NCBI RefSeq assembly: GCF_004331645.1
Contig: NZ_SJSK01000002.1
Coordinates: 1,054,001 to 1,118,000 of the forward strand
Length of the DNA: 64,000 bases
Reading direction: 5' to 3'
From: Pedobacter frigiditerrae
GTDB taxonomy: Bacteria; Bacteroidota; Bacteroidia; Sphingobacteriales; Sphingobacteriaceae
Position 1 is the first letter of the stretch. The number at the start of each line of letters is the position of its first letter. Of this stretch, positions 60,496-64,000 are shown in pieces. The notes beneath the pieces are model-generated. The model was not told the origin of the DNA, made no database searches, and saw only the letters and a program-made list of their open reading frames with translations. The position numbers and the translations under genes were made by a program.

Positions 60496-62673
60496 TTATA
60501 ATGCTTCTATTTTTAATACCACACTTGTTCTATATTGATTTATATCGGGATTAAACCCAATCTTCATCAAAAAATCTCCATTATAAACCTTAGCTGCATC
60601 AATAGAAGATTTTGTGCCAGGGTATACATTGAGCTCTGAAATTTTATATTTTTTTGAGGCATCTAAACCATGGAACTTAATGGGTAGCTTACTTCCTTCG
60701 CCGTACCTATTATTAACCAAATAGTTAAATGCAATACCTGTTTTTTTATCTTCACTGATATACACCATGGAGGCTACGCTACTTTCTCTTGGATTAGAAA
60801 GCCTGTATTGATCTCCCTGCCAAATCACAGGTTTAAATTCGTTATAGGTTTTAATGGCGTCCTGGCAGAATTTTAAATCGTTAGGCGATAAGTGGCTCAC
60901 TACAATATCAAAACCTAATTTACCCATCATTGCTACATCCGTACGGAACTTAATAGGTTGCTTGCCCCAATCTGTTACATGGTTGGAGCTCGAAATTGCA
61001 GGGTAAAAATAAGAATACTCCCATTGCATAAAGATCCGTTCTAAAGGGTCGGTATTGTCACTTGGCCAAAACTCGGTAAAGTATTGTAATGCAGCATAAT
61101 CAACCCTACCACCACCACCAGAACACAGCATCATTGGTACTGTTGGGTATTTCTTTCTAATTCGTTCTAAAACCTGGTAAAGGCCACGTACATACTCAAT
61201 ATAAAAATGAGATTGATTTTTTAAGTAGACAGAATGTGCATTATAGATAACGGCGTTACAATCCCATTTAATATAGGCAAGGTTAGGGTTTTGTTTAAAA
61301 AGATCATCAACTACGCCAAAAACAAAGTCCTGTACTTTTGGATTGGCTAAATCGAGCACCAATTGGTTTCTAAAGTAAAACTCTTCTCTTTTCGGTTGCT
61401 TAACCACCCAATCCGGATGTTTCTCATACAATTCACTTTTAGGGTTTACCATTTCTGGTTCAATCCAGATACCAAACTTTACTTCATTATTTTCGGCCTC
61501 CTTAACCAGTGAAGCGATACCATTGGGTAGTTTCTTTTTATTTTCCGCCCAATCGCCCAAACCGGCAACATCTCCATTTCTTGGGTATTTATTTGCAAAC
61601 CAGCCATCATCCAATAAAAACAGGTCTACACCTAGTTTTTTAGTATCTTTTAATAAGCCAAACAGCTTATTCTCATCAAAATCAAAATAAGTAGCTTCCC
61701 AATTGTTTAACAGGGTTAGTCGTGTACCCTTACCATCAAGCAAGCGGTAATTTCTAGCCCATGATTGCAGGTTTCTACTTGCTGTACCTTTACCCGAGCT
61801 CGATAAAGTAGTAAGGAAAGCAGGCGTTGTAAAAACCTCATTAGGCTTTAGCGTATATGCCGATACATAATTGTTGATACCAGAAATAATTCTCAGGTTA
61901 TCAAGATAATCAAGTTCCAGATCGGTTCTAAAATTTCCGCTATAGGCTAATGTGCCATACAATACTGTGCCTTCGGTTTCGGTTGCTGGCTTATCCATCG
62001 AAACCATAAAAACAGAAGGTTGAAACAGGTTAGCACGCGTACCCAATTTAGTATCCAGGGTTTTTATGCCATGCGTAATTTTACTTTCCTCGGGCTGCAT
62101 TTCTTTTGCCCAATCGCCATGGTATTGGGTGAGGTAAAAGGAATTTCCCCTTAAGTAAAGATTGGCTGAAGCAAATTTCTGTAAGGTAACATTTCCTTTC
62201 TCGTTATTCTTAATTTCGCTCCATTGCTCAATTACATCTTCATTATAATAGATTTTGTAATAAAGAATGGTTTTCAAATTATACACCGGATCTTTCAATA
62301 CAATGCTAGTAATGGCAATATTATCAGATTCCTTTTTTACAGCATGACTGACAAACAAAAGATCCAAAGAATTATTTCCATCGGCATGTGTAACCGTAAT
62401 GGCAGGTTCCATTAAATTCCTTGATCCTGACGCAGTATAAGCCGCATCGACAACACCGGTATATTCACTTCCCTGTTTGTATGAACTTACAATATTAATA
62501 TAATCGCTTTGCGCAGCAAGCTTTGGTCCATAATAAACCATTGCAATATTTGCCTTTGCATCGACCTGCAGAACCAGGGCATTGTGTTTAGTTTCGATAG
62601 GTATAATGGTTTGCGATTTTACTTGCAGCAAGCCTACCATCAGGCCAGAAAATAAGGTAACTGATAATTTCAT
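60496..62673 (-). CDS. GH36 alpha-galactosidase, secreted
   Basis: An enzyme of about 725 residues of glycoside hydrolase family 36 with a signal peptide (MKLSVTLFSGLMVGLLQVKSQ). An N-terminal beta-sandwich is followed by the TIM barrel: LLDDGWF, FGIWIEPEMVNP, then the nucleophile Asp477 in YIKWDCNA and acid/base Asp545 in WPSDNTD (counting from an upstream Met at 62691). It cleaves terminal alpha-galactose from oligosaccharides. It starts 42 bases after the GH97 gene, so both enzymes are co-expressed. Exported, so it acts in the periplasm or on the surface. Confidence 0.93.
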   Translation of the reverse strand: MKLSVTLFSGLMVGLLQVKSQTIIPIETKHNALVLQVDAKANIAMVYYGPKLAAQSDYINIVSSYKQGSEYTGVVDAAYTASGSRNLMEPAITVTHADGNNSLDLLFVSHAVKKESDNIAITSIVLKDPVYNLKTILYYKIYYNEDVIEQWSEIKNNEKGNVTLQKFASANLYLRGNSFYLTQYHGDWAKEMQPEESKITHGIKTLDTKLGTRANLFQPSVFMVSMDKPATETEGTVLYGTLAYSGNFRTDLELDYLDNLRIISGINNYVSAYTLKPNEVFTTPAFLTTLSSSGKGTASRNLQSWARNYRLLDGKGTRLTLLNNWEATYFDFDENKLFGLLKDTKKLGVDLFLLDDGWFANKYPRNGDVAGLGDWAENKKKLPNGIASLVKEAENNEVKFGIWIEPEMVNPKSELYEKHPDWVVKQPKREEFYFRNQLVLDLANPKVQDFVFGVVDDLFKQNPNLAYIKWDCNAVIYNAHSVYLKNQSHFYIEYVRGLYQVLERIRKKYPTVPMMLCSGGGGRVDYAALQYFTEFWPSDNTDPLERIFMQWEYSYFYPAISSSNHVTDWGKQPIKFRTDVAMMGKLGFDIVVSHLSPNDLKFCQDAIKTYNEFKPVIWQGDQYRLSNPRESSVASMVYISEDKKTGIAFNYLVNNRYGEGSKLPIKFHGLDASKKYKISELNVYPGTKSSIDAAKVYNGDFLMKIGFNPDINQYRTSVVLKIEAL

Positions 62674-62715
62674 ATTGTATAAGGTTCTCATTATGGTGTT
62701 TGTAATTAAAATAAA

Positions 62716-64000
62716 CTAGGGATGAATATATAGTGCAAAACCTCCACCCTTAGCCATTTTTACAGGTAAAATTGTTTTATTATTTACCTTTATTGTTTTG
62801 TAAAGGTATTCCTCTGCGCTTCCATTTGCGCCAGGTCCATCGATATAAATTTCTGCCTGATATTGTTGCGAGGGCGAAAGAAAAGAAAAATCGATATTAA
62901 CCTCTCGTTCATCCCAATTAGTCATACCGCCAACAAACCAATTCTTACCTTTTCTTTTTGCAATTACTATTTGTTCGCCTAACTTGGCCGATAATGCTTT
63001 TTCTTCGTCGAATACAGTAGGTACTGCAGACAAAAACCGCATAACTGTATCTTCTTTCATATACGCTGTTGGCGAATCGGATAACATCGCCAATGGCTGG
63101 TTATATATCACATACATCGCCAGCTCATGACAGCGTGTTCCTTGAGCCGAGGGCAAACCTGGATCTATAGGCTTAAACATTTCTTTAGTTTTATTGCGCA
63201 TGGCTCCCGGCGTGTAATCAAACGGACCAGCCAGCATACGTACAAAAGGGGTTAATACATGTAAATCAGGATTTATGGTATAGTCCCATTTGTTTGATTC
63301 TGCCCCTCGTACTGCTTCATAGTTAACAATATTGGGATAAGTTTTTTCCAAACCCGTAGGTTTGCTGCAACCATGAAAATTGATCATTAACTTTCTTTTG
63401 GCAGCCGCTTTCGCAATAAGCTCAAACCATTTAATCGCCTCTTGATCATCTCTGTCTATAAAATCTACTTTTAACCCTGCCGCCCCTAAAGATTGGATAA
63501 AATCGAGGTTTTTATCTATATCTTTCAGTAAAGTAGTAGCTACACACCATAAAAATACGCCTACATTTTTTGATCTGGCATGGGCAATAACTGCCCTAAT
63601 ATCATTTTTAGGATTAATCCTGGTCAAGTCATAATTGTCAGACCAACCCGCATCAACCATTAAATATTCGAGTTTATTTGCCGCAGCAAAATCAACATAA
63701 TAATTATACAACCTGGTATTTCTATTATCCATCCCCGATGGGATAGCTGCTCCAGGCAATAAAGCATCGTGCCACCATTCCCAAGCAGCTTTTCCGGGTT
63801 TAATCCAACTCGGATCCTTAATTTTAGACGGGGTAGCCAATTCCGTAACCAGGTGATTGGTCAGTAACTGTTTATCATCAGTAGAAATTATCGCAATGCG
63901 CCAGGGATAACTTCTATCACCTGCTGTTTTTGCAATAAAAGGGTATCTATCTTTCACTACGGAAACAAAATTCCCCCAACTTCCCATTACTGTATGTGAT
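62716..64000 (-). CDS. GH97 glycoside hydrolase (partial, runs off window)
   Basis: The C-terminal 428 or so residues of a GH97 enzyme; the reading frame is open to the right edge, and about 200-230 N-terminal residues lie outside. The barrel has AAWEWWHDALLPG, YLMVDAGWS, AGLKVDFIDRDDQ, MINFHGCSKPTG and IVNYEAVRGAE. The aspartate of KVDFID occupies the nucleophile position of the retaining alpha-galactosidase branch of GH97, where SusB-type inverting alpha-glucosidases have none. With the GH36 gene next door, alpha-galactosides are the likely substrate; the branch call is from memory of the family. Confidence 0.9.
   Translation of the reverse strand, partial: SHTVMGSWGNFVSVVKDRYPFIAKTAGDRSYPWRIAIISTDDKQLLTNHLVTELATPSKIKDPSWIKPGKAAWEWWHDALLPGAAIPSGMDNRNTRLYNYYVDFAAANKLEYLMVDAGWSDNYDLTRINPKNDIRAVIAHARSKNVGVFLWCVATTLLKDIDKNLDFIQSLGAAGLKVDFIDRDDQEAIKWFELIAKAAAKRKLMINFHGCSKPTGLEKTYPNIVNYEAVRGAESNKWDYTINPDLHVLTPFVRMLAGPFDYTPGAMRNKTKEMFKPIDPGLPSAQGTRCHELAMYVIYNQPLAMLSDSPTAYMKEDTVMRFLSAVPTVFDEEKALSAKLGEQIVIAKRKGKNWFVGGMTNWDEREVNIDFSFLSPSQQYQAEIYIDGPGANGSAEEYLYKTIKVNNKTILPVKMAKGGGFALYIHP

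Overview
The window looks like a chromosomal segment of a Bacteroidota bacterium of the Pedobacter/Sphingobacteriaceae type. The evidence is low G+C, A-rich start regions without Shine-Dalgarno sequences, TAnnTTTG-type -7 boxes, a TamB/TamL pair, a HmuY-type haem lipoprotein with a TonB receptor, a topoisomerase IV pair, a GH97 enzyme, and many short intergenic hairpin repeats typical of this phylum. No tRNA or rRNA gene, CRISPR array, integrase or intact transposase was seen. The species assignment is an inference.

Layout. 1-2.6 kb: lipid-transport ABC pair (MlaE/MlaF) and an RNA-type methyltransferase. 2.9-6.3 kb: haem-uptake operon (TonB receptor, HmuY-like lipoprotein) behind two Fur-like boxes. 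6.5-9.6 kb: an unknown lipoprotein, then a TPP riboswitch controlling a PnuC-family (PnuT, thiamine) transporter and an acyl-CoA-dehydrogenase-like flavoprotein. 9.9-13.3 kb: a small secreted protein and ParC. 13.8-17.7 kb: small poorly known genes (SUFU domain, membrane proteins, DUF2306, and a fusion of a GRDP-like domain to a TIGR04222-like membrane protein with a Cys/Ser/Gly tail). 17.8-20.5 kb: two 11-bp-period arrays, then a haloperoxidase-like hydrolase and an LLM flavin oxidoreductase sharing an identical 23-bp upstream box at identical spacing. 20.7-35.4 kb: cytidine deaminase, TamB-TamL-YihY, a hybrid histidine kinase, ParE and a secreted CHAT protein. 35.5-41.2 kb: an amino-acid permease / PLP lyase / GPH transporter operon and a DEAD-box helicase.

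42-49.2 kb: a minus-strand membrane-lipid modification cluster (two cyclopropane-synthase-family methyltransferases lacking canonical active-site residues, FAD oxidoreductase, DUF1365, DUF1295 reductase-like protein, desaturase). A four-helix-bundle (23S IVP-type) gene flanked by inverted purine/pyrimidine repeats sits inside it. 49.3-52 kb: cupin isomerase-like protein, secreted protein, sulfatase. 52-55 kb: a decayed zone with a third 11-bp-period array, two tRNA-Ala 3'-end scraps and three remnants (NTF2-like, alpha/beta hydrolase, frameshifted AraC regulator). 55-64 kb: a carbohydrate cluster on the minus strand (GH97, GH36 alpha-galactosidase, internally deleted sialate O-acetylesterase, sugar-porter MFS, DUF5107-TPR protein), probably for alpha-galactosides. 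The GH97 gene runs off the right edge.

The least explained observations are the three helically phased arrays with orientation switches, the repeat-bounded four-helix-bundle gene with an apparently empty copy 2 kb away, the flavoprotein under TPP control, and the paired promoters with the shared 23-bp box.
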